In this document: positions 9,967 to 20,278 of the stretch, piece by piece
How positions within the stretch are numbered: position 1 is the first letter of the stretch
Layout of the letters: every line of letters starts with the position of its first letter
The notes under the pieces: model-generated
What the model was told of the DNA's origin: nothing
Databases searched by the model: none
The model's input: the letters and a program-made list of their open reading frames with translations, nothing else
Translations under genes and position numbers: made by a program
Assembly (NCBI GenBank): GCA_001661245.1
Contig: KV454017.1
Coordinates: 557,559 to 621,558, forward strand
Source of the DNA: Pachysolen tannophilus NRRL Y-2460
Taxonomy: Eukaryota; Ascomycota; Pichiomycetes; Alaninales; Pachysolenaceae
Length of the DNA stretch: 64,000 bases
Direction of reading: 5' to 3'

Positions 9967-11109
9967 TTAAAAATCATCTTCAAAGATTGTAATTTGTTGG
10001 CCTGGTTTGAAAGCAGGCAATCCCAAATATGGACAACCATCACATCTGAAAGCATCACCCAAGGCGCAAGAACCACAACCTCCAGTTTTACCTTCTATTG
10101 TGAAATCGATTTCTGTTATTTCGCTTTCATTAAATTTAACAATTTTACCCTTTGTTGATTCTTGTTTTCTTTTAATTCTTTCTTCAATTTTAATAGCTTC
10201 CAGAGTGGCAGATTTTGCCAAAGTACCCAATACTTGATCTTGAATTGATCTTTGTTTTAATTCATCCAGTTCTTCTTTTTCTTTCAAACCACATGTACAG
10301 TCTTTACAAGCTTTTCTTCTCTTTTTACCATTAGAAAGCCTACACTCTACTGGTACAATCAATGGTTTTGAATTGAAACCAGAAGGTAAATCATCCGATC
10401 CAGCGTCTGCTATTAATAATTCATTTTCATCCAATAATTCTTCATCTTCATCTTCATTTTCATCACCATCATTAGTGAAAAATACCAATTTTGATTGTTT
10501 ATTTGAAAAAGAATCGGTATCATCATCTAAATCTGAAGTGTCTGTTAAAGTTGGGGATGATAATTTCTTGAAATTTGGTAATAAAGACTGTTCATGTTGT
10601 TCAGTTTGCTCTACTGATGCTGAATCTGACAGTGGTGAAGACAATTTTGGTGAAGATAATTTCTTAAATTTCGGAAGTTTAAGTACTGTTTTCGCACCAA
10701 AACTTTCATCTTTCTTCTTCAATAAGGCAACACCTTCTACTTTTGGTGTAGGTTTAATCCATTTTGTATCCTCCGTTATGAAACCAGCCATAATAGCATC
10801 AATCTTACTTTCTCTTGGTAAACAACCCATAAACTCTCCATTTGGCTTTAAAATCTTTACTATTAATTCCAACGTCTTTGTTGGAATTTTTTTCAAAAAA
10901 GCTTCTTCAGGCGCTAAATAATATACAATATCATATTCATCCAGTAATCTATCAGATTCTTCATCAAGTGTAAATTTATCAACAATATTTTGGTGAATTT
11001 TTGAATCTCCTCCATATTGACGAGCTAAACCTAATTTAACCTCTTCAACCTTACCTGGCTCTGTTACAATCGTTGGATGTAACAATAATAAGATCTCGTA
11101 AGACATCAT
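9967..11109 (-). CDS. DRE2: Dre2/anamorsin, cytosolic Fe-S cluster assembly electron carrier
   Basis: 380 residues from the ATG at 11109 ([12 protein letters not shown]); a second ATG follows at 11106. The frame is open a further 31 codons upstream, but that piece is poly-Phe read from a T-rich leader and is not credible. Dre2 with Tah18 passes electrons from NADPH to the cytosolic iron-sulfur assembly machinery. The N-terminal half is the degenerate methyltransferase-like domain, followed by an acidic linker. The C-terminus has a [2Fe-2S] motif (ACKDCTC plus an upstream Cys in VECRLS) and the twin CX2C [4Fe-4S] motif [15 protein letters not shown], and ends in the typical PAFKPGQQI. All metal ligands appear to be present. 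Confidence 0.95.
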   Translation of the reverse strand: MMSYEILLLLHPTIVTEPGKVEEVKLGLARQYGGDSKIHQNIVDKFTLDEESDRLLDEYDIVYYLAPEEAFLKKIPTKTLELIVKILKPNGEFMGCLPRESKIDAIMAGFITEDTKWIKPTPKVEGVALLKKKDESFGAKTVLKLPKFKKLSSPKLSSPLSDSASVEQTEQHEQSLLPNFKKLSSPTLTDTSDLDDDTDSFSNKQSKLVFFTNDGDENEDEDEELLDENELLIADAGSDDLPSGFNSKPLIVPVECRLSNGKKRRKACKDCTCGLKEKEELDELKQRSIQDQVLGTLAKSATLEAIKIEERIKRKQESTKGKIVKFNESEITEIDFTIEGKTGGCGSCALGDAFRCDGCPYLGLPAFKPGQQITIFEDDF

Positions 11110-11661
11110 TATATACTTATTTCCTATCACAATACCAAACAAATGAAGAAAAAAAAAAAAAAAAAAAAAATCAATCCAAAGTAAGAACAAGAAAAAGAAC
11201 AAATAGAAATAAAAAAGAAAAAAGAAAAGAAAAGAAAAGGAAAAGGAAAGGAAAAATTATTAATTTAATTTAATTAAATTAAATTTATTTAATTAATTTT
11301 TTTTTATTAAAAAAATAAAATGATGATGGAAAATAAAATATTTGGTAAATAAATTCCAATATTAGTAAAATGATTACTTCTTACTAATACTTAACCATAA
11401 GAAACTAATAGATAAAAAAGATAAGCACTTTTCTGGATAACTTTTCCTTTTAAAAGAAAAAGAAGAAAAAGAAAATTAAAAAAAAAAATTTTTTTTTTTT
11501 TTTTTGGTGATAATTTTTTTTTGCTATTACGTAATCGCGAAACCGGTCACTTCTCTTGTATTTTGTGCACTACCATTATTTTCATTTAGCTGTATATATA
11601 TTATTACTATTGTTTCTATACTATACAAGTTAAAGAAGTATATATGTACAGGTTTTTATTT
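11110..11661. other. Intergenic, DRE2 upstream region
   Basis: 552 bp of AT-rich sequence with purine-rich runs near 11205-11255, repeated AATTTAATTAAATT-like simple sequence and poly-T. Apart from the site cluster at 11526-11542 described separately, nothing coding or RNA-like is visible. Confidence 0.7.
11526..11542. promoter_or_regulatory. bZIP palindrome abutting an SCB/MCB-like box upstream of DRE2
   Basis: ATTACGTAAT, a perfect palindrome of the Yap/CREB type, runs directly into CGCGAAA, which fits the CRCGAAA SCB consensus of Swi4/Swi6-type factors. It lies about 416 bp upstream of the DRE2 ATG and in the 3' flank of the next gene. Such GC-containing words stand out here, but no function is shown. 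Confidence 0.35.
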
Positions 11662-14007
11662 CTATACGTTTTTGTAGAGTTGGACATCTGAAGATTCTAT
11701 AACTTCTAGTAAAGAAGCGACTATATCTTCTTTTGATAGTTGTGATATGCGCAGTAGTTCATCTTTTGGAGAATCTTTTACTTGTATATTATGATTCTTT
11801 TCAGTTTTTAAAGTTTCTTTATTCTCATTTGAAATGTCAGGGTCCAAGTTTTTATCAAAGATTAAAATCTGTTCTGGGACGTTTTCGGGCTTGGTATTTG
11901 AGTTTTTTACTTCATTTGGAGTATTGTTCATGATATGATTTAGTCCCATATCCATATCGTTATGGAATTTTTCATCAACCTGATTTTCTAAATTTGAAAA
12001 ATCTGCATCAGGGTTATCATTTTCCAACTCTAAGAAATCATGAGCTAATTCAACTTCTTCATTTGATGATTGTGAAATTGGAAATTTTTCAATGTTCCAA
12101 TTTTCCCTTATGATTATTTCTATTAGTTGATGATGATTGATGTAATCTTTTGAATCTTTAGTTATATCAGTTTTAATTATATCATTTGTTAATTTTTTGA
12201 AAAAATTTTTAGATTCAAGACTATGATCAGTTTTATATAATCTTATAATTATACCAATAACTGACCAAAAGGATAATTTAAGATTACGTTCATTTAATAA
12301 ACTGAACCATCTTAAAGAGTTTGAAAGATTTTTATAAGATTGAGTATGTATAATTAAATCAAATGCATATGAAGATGTAAACCTTAAATTAATCTTTTCA
12401 CATTTTAAAAAATCATCAAATATAAATTCTGCTAAATCATAATTTTTCAATTGAAATATAGCTTCAGCCAAAAATACAGAAATCACTCTATCATCTAATT
12501 TTGAACTGGATAAAGGATGATATTTTAAAGTTGAATCATTCAAATCAATTTGATTTTGATTTTCTTTTTTCTTTTTTTCCAAATCTTGAATATATATGGT
12601 TAATTCTTTTAATTTATAATATAAATTAATCAAAATTTTATCCGAATTCAAATTATTGAAATTTAAATAATTGAAAATAGATTTATATAATTCAGTTAAT
12701 GATTCCAGTGATGGATATAACATTTTTTTAGCTATTAACTCATTAACAGATGCTTTTTCAATAGAATCAATTAACCTTGTGTTAGTTAATTTATTTTCAA
12801 TCTTATTTTCTAATAATAATGGTAATATACCTAAATTTTCCAATAGAAGTTGTCCCTTTTCATAAAATGCTAATGAATAACTTAATATTATTTTTGAATC
12901 TAAAAGAGAAAATTTTGAATTTCTTAATAATGTTAACATTTCATTAGTTAAAATTTTTAAAGTTATTCCATCAATTTTACCATTATTTTTAATTTTAAAA
13001 ATTTTTAAGATTTGATTAAACATTTTAGTAAAATTTATAATATCATTTTGTTTCCTTAAATGTGTCAAGATAATCATTAAAATCTTATGATTTATAGGTA
13101 TATTTTGTTGTTTCATATCATTCAATATGAAAACTGATGAATATAAACCATATTGATTTAAAGAATGCATCATTAATAAATCATATAACTTATTAAATAA
13201 TTGATTTCTCTTGATTAAATCAAATTCTTTTGATATTTTTTGAAATGTGATTTCTATATATTCTTTTAATTTCTCATTATTATCTTGTTTTATACAAAAT
13301 GCTATTAAATGAAATAACATATGATATGAATAATTATGTAAAATAAGTTCAGTATTCATTGGTGCAGAAAAATCTAATGAAGCATTTTGCCATAAAAATT
13401 GTTCTTCATTTGTTCCAGTACGTAATTCGTATATTAATTTATTCAAAGGTGAAGACTCACTAATGACTAAATTTATATTTAATAATTTTAAAAATAAATG
13501 CTTATAAAAATGCCTTGGTGTTATTTCAATAATTCTGTTTAACGTTTTAACGTTGAAAAATAATTTAGGAACTTTCCCAACAGATTGAGGTTTTAAAGCA
13601 TTTAACAAATAAAAATATTGATAAATCCTTTTCAATTTGGTTTCATTATCTATTTCTGGTTCATCAAGTATATTTATCACCACATCTTCAATTAATCGAT
13701 TTAAATCATGGAATTTATCTCTATCTAATTCCAACGAATTATAATACCTGAAAAGATTGATCTTGTACTGATTATTCCCAAAAACATGGTTCAACGTCTT
13801 TGAATCTATCACCTCATCAAGTTCGGTATTACCGAACTCAGTTTTCAATCGATTTATCAAATTTGGAACAATTTTAGGTTGTGAAAGAATCTTTTTATTT
13901 ATAGTGAAAAGTAAAGTCTCTGGCACTTCTGCTTTCGCCACTATACCACTATTAAACGCCGTAGACGAGTAGCATCTACTAAAGATTATCCCTATTCGAG
14001 GCACCAT
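11662..14007 (-). CDS. Putative mitochondrial helical-repeat protein, unrecognised
   Basis: 781 residues. I do not recognise a named orthologue. The N-terminus (MVPRIGIIFSRCYSSTAFNS) is an Arg/Ser-rich, acid-free mitochondrial presequence. The rest is Leu/Ile/Asn/Lys-rich and looks almost entirely alpha-helical, with repeated helix-turn-helix blocks (for example around residues 250-350) that recall PPR-type proteins governing mitochondrial mRNA stability or translation in yeasts (the Aep/Rmd9/Pet class). The last 120 residues are acidic and probably disordered. Such factors evolve fast, which would explain poor recognisability. It is divergent from GLO2, itself possibly mitochondrial, across 341 bp. 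The mitochondrial location is an inference from sequence, and the RNA role is a guess by class. Confidence 0.75.
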   Translation of the reverse strand: MVPRIGIIFSRCYSSTAFNSGIVAKAEVPETLLFTINKKILSQPKIVPNLINRLKTEFGNTELDEVIDSKTLNHVFGNNQYKINLFRYYNSLELDRDKFHDLNRLIEDVVINILDEPEIDNETKLKRIYQYFYLLNALKPQSVGKVPKLFFNVKTLNRIIEITPRHFYKHLFLKLLNINLVISESSPLNKLIYELRTGTNEEQFLWQNASLDFSAPMNTELILHNYSYHMLFHLIAFCIKQDNNEKLKEYIEITFQKISKEFDLIKRNQLFNKLYDLLMMHSLNQYGLYSSVFILNDMKQQNIPINHKILMIILTHLRKQNDIINFTKMFNQILKIFKIKNNGKIDGITLKILTNEMLTLLRNSKFSLLDSKIILSYSLAFYEKGQLLLENLGILPLLLENKIENKLTNTRLIDSIEKASVNELIAKKMLYPSLESLTELYKSIFNYLNFNNLNSDKILINLYYKLKELTIYIQDLEKKKKENQNQIDLNDSTLKYHPLSSSKLDDRVISVFLAEAIFQLKNYDLAEFIFDDFLKCEKINLRFTSSYAFDLIIHTQSYKNLSNSLRWFSLLNERNLKLSFWSVIGIIIRLYKTDHSLESKNFFKKLTNDIIKTDITKDSKDYINHHQLIEIIIRENWNIEKFPISQSSNEEVELAHDFLELENDNPDADFSNLENQVDEKFHNDMDMGLNHIMNNTPNEVKNSNTKPENVPEQILIFDKNLDPDISNENKETLKTEKNHNIQVKDSPKDELLRISQLSKEDIVASLLEVIESSDVQLYKNV

Positions 14008-14348
14008 TGCTTATAATATACCCATAAACCTGATCCTGATCTTTATCATCTTGTTCATCTTCATCATCATCTTCTTCTTCTTCTTCTTCTTCGGCATCTT
14101 CCCATTTTGGTTTTTCCGGGTTTTTCTTTTTTTTCTTTTTTTTTTCCACAATTTGAAGTTTATTTCTCCGATCGGGAGAAGATTTTCTTAATAAAACTCA
14201 ATTTTACCTTATTTATTTACTTCCGAAAAGGAAACTGACTTTTTTTTTCTTTTCTTCTCCGTTTTGCATACTATTAAAATCGAAATTTCTATGCGGGTTC
14301 AAGCTTGTTTAAAAAGTGGAAAGTTAAGGTGAAAGGTATCATTATCAA
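14008..14348. promoter_or_regulatory. Divergent promoter region, helical-repeat gene / GLO2
   Basis: 341 bp between two divergent ATGs. It contains a CTT trinucleotide tract close to the minus-strand start (about 14070-14095) and poly-T runs. No specific binding site is recognisable. Confidence 0.55.
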
Positions 14349-15203
14349 ATGATTGTTTGTAAGACTTCAAGTCTTATTCATGGCACAAGAAACAAAGTAT
14401 TGCTGTCGAAAATTCTAAGTAGAAAGATGCATGTTCGATTTATTCCCATGAGATGGGGTTCTGGTGATAATTATTGTTATGTAATTACTGATAGTCAGAG
14501 TAAGGATTCTTGGATTATTGACCCAGCAGAACCAGATGATATAGTTCCAACTTTAGAGAAACTTTCGAATGATATCAGTTTGAAGGCAATTGTTAATACA
14601 CATCACCATTGGGATCATTCCAATGGGAATAAATTTTTTTCGATAAAATATAAAGGGTTGCCGATTATTGCAGGAAAAGATTCACCTTTAGTTACATATA
14701 CACCATCACATAACGAAGTTATTCAATTGGGTACCAATATTGAAATTAAGGCATTACATACCCCATGTCATACACAGGACTCCATATGCTATTATGCAAT
14801 TGATAAGCAAACAAACGAGAAATGTGTCTTCACCGGTGATACTTTATTCACTTCTGGTTGTGGGAGATTTTTTGAAGGTACGGCAAAGGAAATGAATAAG
14901 TGTTTGAACGACATTTTAAGTTCATTGCCAGATGATACCGTGGTTTATCCCGGTCATGAATATACACTGTCAAACTGCAATTTCAGCTTGAAAGTTATGC
15001 CTCGAAACAAAGAGTTACAAGAATTGGCCAAGTTTGCCAATAAACATGAATTTGCCACTGGTCATTTCACCATTAAAGACGAAAAACTATTTAATCCGTT
15101 CTTCCGGTTGAATAAAGATAAGGAGGTGGTTGATTTCTGTAAAGGATTAGCAGATCCAATCCAGATAATGGACTTTCTCAGGACTCTGAAGAACAATTCC
15201 TGA
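14349..15203 (+). CDS. GLO2: Glyoxalase II (hydroxyacylglutathione hydrolase), probably dual targeted
   Basis: 284 residues. It hydrolyses S-lactoylglutathione to lactate and glutathione, the second step of methylglyoxal detoxification. The metallo-beta-lactamase ligands are intact: THHHWDH (about residue 83), the TPCHT His, FTGDTLF and the final GHEYT. The first 26 residues are basic and free of acidic residues (Arg14, Lys16, Lys21, Arg25, Lys26), a good mitochondrial presequence. An in-frame ATG at 14427 (MHVRFIPMRW) lines up with the start of cytosolic yeast Glo2. One gene could therefore give mitochondrial and cytosolic forms, jobs split between GLO4 and GLO2 in S. cerevisiae. RPO31 follows on the same strand after 486 bp. 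Confidence 0.94.
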   Translation: MIVCKTSSLIHGTRNKVLLSKILSRKMHVRFIPMRWGSGDNYCYVITDSQSKDSWIIDPAEPDDIVPTLEKLSNDISLKAIVNTHHHWDHSNGNKFFSIKYKGLPIIAGKDSPLVTYTPSHNEVIQLGTNIEIKALHTPCHTQDSICYYAIDKQTNEKCVFTGDTLFTSGCGRFFEGTAKEMNKCLNDILSSLPDDTVVYPGHEYTLSNCNFSLKVMPRNKELQELAKFANKHEFATGHFTIKDEKLFNPFFRLNKDKEVVDFCKGLADPIQIMDFLRTLKNNS

Positions 15204-15689
15204 TCAAAGCAATTTTTCAATATATATAAATATATATTTTTTACCTTTTTTTTCTCGTTTTTTTGTTTGTTTTTTTTTTACTCTTTTTTTTTTTGAATAT
15301 GGATGGGCCAATAATCCCATACCATATCTCACCTATTTATTCTTCTTTTAATGCTGCTCTCTAATCCTTATCGTCTATAAATGGAGCATAAAACCTTCAA
15401 TTCGTAGTTATCATCCTCGTTGTCGCACACACACCAAAGTATTTGCCCGTGTTTTTGTTTTGAGAAAAGTTCTGCCATTTTAAAAGAAGAAAAAAAAAAA
15501 TTTTTTTTTTTTTTTTTTCTTTCTTTCTTGATTCAGATCATCATCACGAAGTTAAAATTTAACAAGCAGTTTAATAGTTTAATTTGTTTGTGAAATAATT
15601 ATTTATAACGGCGCTTATACTTCCCGAGTAGATATATAAGGTTTTTTCCTTTTAATCCGGTAATCCTGTAATTCTGAGGTGTGTGAAGA
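15204..15689. other. Intergenic GLO2-RPO31, with CCAAT-containing inverted repeat
   Basis: 486 bp. An inverted repeat at 15297-15327 (arms ATATGGATGGG and CCCATACCATAT, one unpaired base) has CCAATAAT as its centre. The rest is T-rich tract and the RPO31 promoter. The repeat could be a terminator-like element for GLO2 or a CCAAT-factor site for RPO31. Confidence 0.55.
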
Positions 15690-18600
15690 ATGAAGGAAAT
15701 TGTTGTTGATGTTGAGCCGAAGTATATCAAGGGGATTGAGTTTGGGGCCTTGTCTACTTCAGATATCATTTCTCAATCTGAGATTGAAATATCAACAAGA
15801 GATTTATATGATTTAGAACAAGGTAGAATTCCAAGAGCAAGTGGTGCTTTGGACACTCGGATGGGTATATCTTCGAATTCGTCGGAATGTAGTACTTGTC
15901 ATGGGAATTTGGCGTCTTGTCATGGGCATTTTGGTCATATAAAATTAGCCTTACCAGTTTTCCATATTGGATATTTTAAAGCTATTATACAAGTTTTACA
16001 ATCGATTTGTAAGAGTTGTTCTTGTATTTTATTAGATGAGCATTCTAGAAGATCATTTGCAGATGAATTGAGGAAACCAGGGATTGATAATTTGAGAAGG
16101 ATGAAAATATTAAAAAGAATTTTGGATCAATGTAAAAAACAAAGAAGATGTTTTAAATGTGGTGGATTAAATGGAGTTGTTAAGAAAGCAGCTAGTGGTT
16201 CATCAACAGCGGCTTTGAAAATTATTCATGATTCTTTTAGATGGGTTGGAAAGAAATCTGTTCCTGAAAAATTGAAATGGGATGAAGCATTTGATAAATT
16301 AATTGAAAATTCACCAGAATTAGAAAGATTTATGAAAAGATGTTATGAAGATTTAAATCCATTAAAAGTTTTAAATTTATTTAAACAAATTCCACCATCA
16401 GATTGTGAACTTTTAGGTATAGATTCTGGAAGAGGTGGTAGACCTGAAATGTATATATGGAGATATTTACCTGCTCCACCAGTTTGTATTAGACCTTCAG
16501 TAATGATGCAAGATTCACCTTCTTCAAATGAAGATGATTTAACAGTTAAATTAACAGAAATAGTTTGGACGTCAAACTTGATACGAGCAGGTATTGAAAA
16601 AGGTATATCAATAAACAATTTGATGGAACAATGGGATTATTTGCAATTATCGGTTGCAATGTACATAAATTCAGACGTTGTTGCACCATCAATGTTACAA
16701 GGTGGTAGTTCGTTTGGATCAAAGACAGCAAAACCAATAAGAGGTTTATGTCAACGATTAAAGGGTAAACAGGGGAGATTCAGAGGGAATTTGTCTGGTA
16801 AAAGAGTAGATTTCTCTGGTAGAACTGTTATTTCTCCTGACCCAAATTTATCTGTTGATGAAGTTGCTGTTCCGGATAGAGTAGCAAAAGTTTTAACGTA
16901 TCCAGAAAGAGTCACTAAATATAACAAGGCAAAGTTACAACAGTTGATCATAACTGGTCCTTCTGTTCATCCAGGTGCAAATTATTTATTGAAAAAAAAT
17001 GAAGATGTCAGAAGAAATTTAAGATACGGTGATAGAATGAAATTGGCTAAATATTTGAGTATAGGTGATGTTGTCGAAAGACATATAGAAGATGGTGATA
17101 TTGTCTTATTTAATAGACAGCCGTCATTGCATAGATTGTCTATCTTGTCCCATTACGCCAAAATCAGACCTTGGAGAACCTTTAGATTAAATGAATGTGT
17201 CTGTACTCCATATAATGCTGATTTCGATGGTGATGAAATGAACTTGCATGTTCCGCAAACAGAAGAAGCTAGAGCAGAAGCAATAAATTTGATGGGTGTT
17301 AAAAATAATTTGTTAACGCCAAAGTCTGGTGAGCCAATTATTGCAGCAACACAAGATTTTATTACTGGTTCTTATTTGATTTCACACAAAGATTCTTTCT
17401 TTGATAGAGCAGAATTGACACAATTGTTGTCCATGATGTCAGATGGTAATACTCAATTTGATTTACCTCCTCCTGCAATTTTCAAACCAATTTATTTATG
17501 GACTGGTAAACAAGTTTTTTCTTTGTTGATAAGACCAAATCATGAATCAAATGTGGTAATTAACCTTGATGCCAAAAATAAAACATTTATTCCACCAATT
17601 AAGAAGGGCCGGCCTAATGAAATGTCACCAAATGATGGATTTGTTATTATTAGAGGATCCAATATATTAAGTGGTGTAATGGATAAATCTACCTTAGGTG
17701 ATGGTAAGAAACATTCAGTCTTTTATACTATCTTGAGAGATTATGGTCCAGATGCGGCTGTAACTGCAATGAATCGTATGGCAAAGATGTGTGCCAGATA
17801 CTTGGGTAATAGAGGTTTTTCCATAGGTATTAACGATGTGACACCAGGAGATGAATTAAAAACTAAAAAAGAAGAAATGGTTGAAAGTGCTTACAAGAAG
17901 TGTGATGATTTAATTGCCTTATATAATGAAGGAAAATTGGAAACTCAACCTGGTTGCGATGAAGAACAGACTTTGGAAGCTAAAATTGGTGGTTTGTTAT
18001 CAAAGGTTAGAGAAGAAGTAGGTGACGTTTGTATTAACGAATTAGATAAATTGAATGCACCATTGATCATGGCAACGTGTGGTTCAAAAGGTTCTACTTT
18101 GAATGTCTCACAGATGGTTGCTGTGGTGGGACAGCAGATTATTTCTGGTAATCGTGTTCCTGATGGGTTTCAAGATAGGTCTTTACCACATTTTCCTAAA
18201 CACTCCAAGACTCCACCTTCAAAAGGTTTTGTTCGTAATTCATTTTACTCTGGATTAACTCCAACAGAATTCTTATTTCATGCCATTTCAGGAAGAGAAG
18301 GTTTAGTTGATACAGCTGTTAAAACGGCTGAAACTGGTTATATGTCTCGTAGATTAATGAAATCTTTGGAAGACTTGAGTTCTCAGTATGATACCACTGT
18401 TCGTAACTCGAGTAATGGTATTGTACAATTCAAATATGGAGGAGATGGTTTAGATCCTTATGATATGGAAGGTGATGCAAGGCCGGTTAATTTTAATAGA
18501 ACCTGGGATCATGCGTATAATTTAACTTTCAACGTTAATGATCGATGTTTAAAGCCTTATGAGGTCATTGACTTAACTCACAGCATATTAAAACCTTTAG

Positions 18601-20054
18601 AAGAAAAATTAATCAGATTAGACAACTTGGGTAACGTTGTTTCTAAGGAAAAGGACTCTGCTATTGAAAATATCGATCAATATGATGGTGAAAGAAACTT
18701 TTATCAGTCAATTAGAGAGTTTATTTTTGCTAAAGCTGAAAAATTATCAAAGGTCAGACATAATAAAGGTATGAAGCCATTACTATCTAAAAATGAATCA
18801 CGCTCATCCGCAAAACTGGAAAAGAATGATACAGTAGTACAACAATTAAGCAAAATATCAGAGAAAGCTATTATTAAATTCTTGGAATTTTGTATTTTAA
18901 AATATTCGAGAGCTAAGGTTGAACCTGGTACCGCAGTCGGTGCCATTGGTGCACAATCTATTGGTGAACCAGGTACACAAATGACGTTAAAAACGTTTCA
19001 TTTTGCTGGTGTTGCCTCGATGAATGTTACATTGGGTGTTCCTCGTATAAAGGAAATTATTAATGCATCTAAAATTATATCAACCCCTATCATCAATGCT
19101 GTATTAGTTAATGATACCGATGAAAGAGCTGCCAGAGTTGTTAAAGGTAGAATTGAGAAAACTTTATTGGAAGATGTTGCTTATTATATTCAGGATGTTT
19201 ATAAGGAAAATGAGTCATATTTACAAGTAAAGATTGATTTGAGAACGATTGAGAAATTACAATTGGAATTGACAATTGAAGAGATAGCTAATGCTATCTC
19301 CAGTGCACCTAAATTGAAAATTAGTCCCTCTGATATTTCGATAGTTGGTAAGAACAAAATCAATGTTTATGTTGATCAGCCATCGGTAACTTCAACTGCA
19401 AACTCTTTAAATTCCTTAAAATCAGATGACCTGAATAATTCCTTATTTTTCAGAATGCAACACTTGAGAAGGACTTTACCTCAAATTGCTGTCAAAGGTT
19501 TACCAAATATTTCCAGAGCTGTCATCAATATTAGAGACGATAGTAAAAAAGAATTATTAGTTGAAGGTTACGGCTTGAAGCAAGTCATGACTACTGACGG
19601 TGTCATCGGAACACTGACAAAGACAAATCACGTATTGGAAATTTTTGAAGTATTGGGTATTGAAGCTGCAAGATCTTCCATCATCAACGAAATCGACTAC
19701 ACAATGTCCAAACACGGTATGAGTGTGGATCCTCGTCACATCCAACTTTTGGGTGATGTCATGACCTATAAAGGAGAAGTTTTAGGTATCACAAGATTCG
19801 GTCTTTCTAAAATGAGAGACTCAGTATTGCAATTGGCATCTTTTGAAAAAACTACAGACCATTTATTTGACGCGTCATTCTACATGAAGAAGGACTCGGT
19901 TGAAGGTGTTTCTGAATGTATTATTTTAGGTCAAACTATGAATATTGGTACTGGTGCATTCAAATTGGTTAAAAACAGTAATATTTCGGAATCTGATTTG
20001 AAATTGAAGCCAACGCTATTTGAAAACTTGTGCTCTGAAGAAATAGCTGTTTAG
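15690..20054 (+). CDS. RPO31: RNA polymerase III largest subunit (C160)
   Basis: 1454 residues, close to the yeast length. It forms half of the Pol III catalytic cleft and transcribes tRNA, 5S and U6 genes. The start MKEIVVDVEPKYIKGIEFG matches the family. N-terminal zinc ligands are in CSTCHGNLASCHGHFGH; the clamp/lid region has GKRVDFSGRTVISPDP; the catalytic loop [10 protein letters not shown] with its three magnesium-binding Asp is at about residues 508-517; and the trigger-loop region has GAIGAQSIGEPGTQMTLKTF. The C-terminal region (GVSECIILGQTMNIGTGAF) ends without a CTD, which separates it from RPB1. I found three in-frame CTG codons (18816, 19431, 19614), all at variable positions. 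Confidence 0.98.
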   Translation: MKEIVVDVEPKYIKGIEFGALSTSDIISQSEIEISTRDLYDLEQGRIPRASGALDTRMGISSNSSECSTCHGNLASCHGHFGHIKLALPVFHIGYFKAIIQVLQSICKSCSCILLDEHSRRSFADELRKPGIDNLRRMKILKRILDQCKKQRRCFKCGGLNGVVKKAASGSSTAALKIIHDSFRWVGKKSVPEKLKWDEAFDKLIENSPELERFMKRCYEDLNPLKVLNLFKQIPPSDCELLGIDSGRGGRPEMYIWRYLPAPPVCIRPSVMMQDSPSSNEDDLTVKLTEIVWTSNLIRAGIEKGISINNLMEQWDYLQLSVAMYINSDVVAPSMLQGGSSFGSKTAKPIRGLCQRLKGKQGRFRGNLSGKRVDFSGRTVISPDPNLSVDEVAVPDRVAKVLTYPERVTKYNKAKLQQLIITGPSVHPGANYLLKKNEDVRRNLRYGDRMKLAKYLSIGDVVERHIEDGDIVLFNRQPSLHRLSILSHYAKIRPWRTFRLNECVCTPYNADFDGDEMNLHVPQTEEARAEAINLMGVKNNLLTPKSGEPIIAATQDFITGSYLISHKDSFFDRAELTQLLSMMSDGNTQFDLPPPAIFKPIYLWTGKQVFSLLIRPNHESNVVINLDAKNKTFIPPIKKGRPNEMSPNDGFVIIRGSNILSGVMDKSTLGDGKKHSVFYTILRDYGPDAAVTAMNRMAKMCARYLGNRGFSIGINDVTPGDELKTKKEEMVESAYKKCDDLIALYNEGKLETQPGCDEEQTLEAKIGGLLSKVREEVGDVCINELDKLNAPLIMATCGSKGSTLNVSQMVAVVGQQIISGNRVPDGFQDRSLPHFPKHSKTPPSKGFVRNSFYSGLTPTEFLFHAISGREGLVDTAVKTAETGYMSRRLMKSLEDLSSQYDTTVRNSSNGIVQFKYGGDGLDPYDMEGDARPVNFNRTWDHAYNLTFNVNDRCLKPYEVIDLTHSILKPLEEKLIRLDNLGNVVSKEKDSAIENIDQYDGERNFYQSIREFIFAKAEKLSKVRHNKGMKPLLSKNESRSSAKLEKNDTVVQQLSKISEKAIIKFLEFCILKYSRAKVEPGTAVGAIGAQSIGEPGTQMTLKTFHFAGVASMNVTLGVPRIKEIINASKIISTPIINAVLVNDTDERAARVVKGRIEKTLLEDVAYYIQDVYKENESYLQVKIDLRTIEKLQLELTIEEIANAISSAPKLKISPSDISIVGKNKINVYVDQPSVTSTANSLNSLKSDDLNNSLFFRMQHLRRTLPQIAVKGLPNISRAVINIRDDSKKELLVEGYGLKQVMTTDGVIGTLTKTNHVLEIFEVLGIEAARSSIINEIDYTMSKHGMSVDPRHIQLLGDVMTYKGEVLGITRFGLSKMRDSVLQLASFEKTTDHLFDASFYMKKDSVEGVSECIILGQTMNIGTGAFKLVKNSNISESDLKLKPTLFENLCSEEIAV

Positions 20055-20278
20055 CATGTATAGACAATTATAAATTTTGTAAATTAGTTAATTGATAAAT
20101 CGTTATTATCTAGAGATCTGAAAATTTTTGCAAATTTGTAAAGAAAAACATAAAATAAAATAAAATACAATAAAATAAATTTTACGTGAATTTTCATTAA
20201 ATCTACATTTTTAAATTCATAGAAAGCGTTTCGTTAGAGCGTTTGGATGATCATCTAATTCAGATTCAAGAATAAAGA

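Noticed and set aside
11110-11202. 31-residue N-terminal extension of DRE2
   Set aside because: It is poly-Phe from a T-rich leader; the family start MSYEILLL is at 11106-11109.
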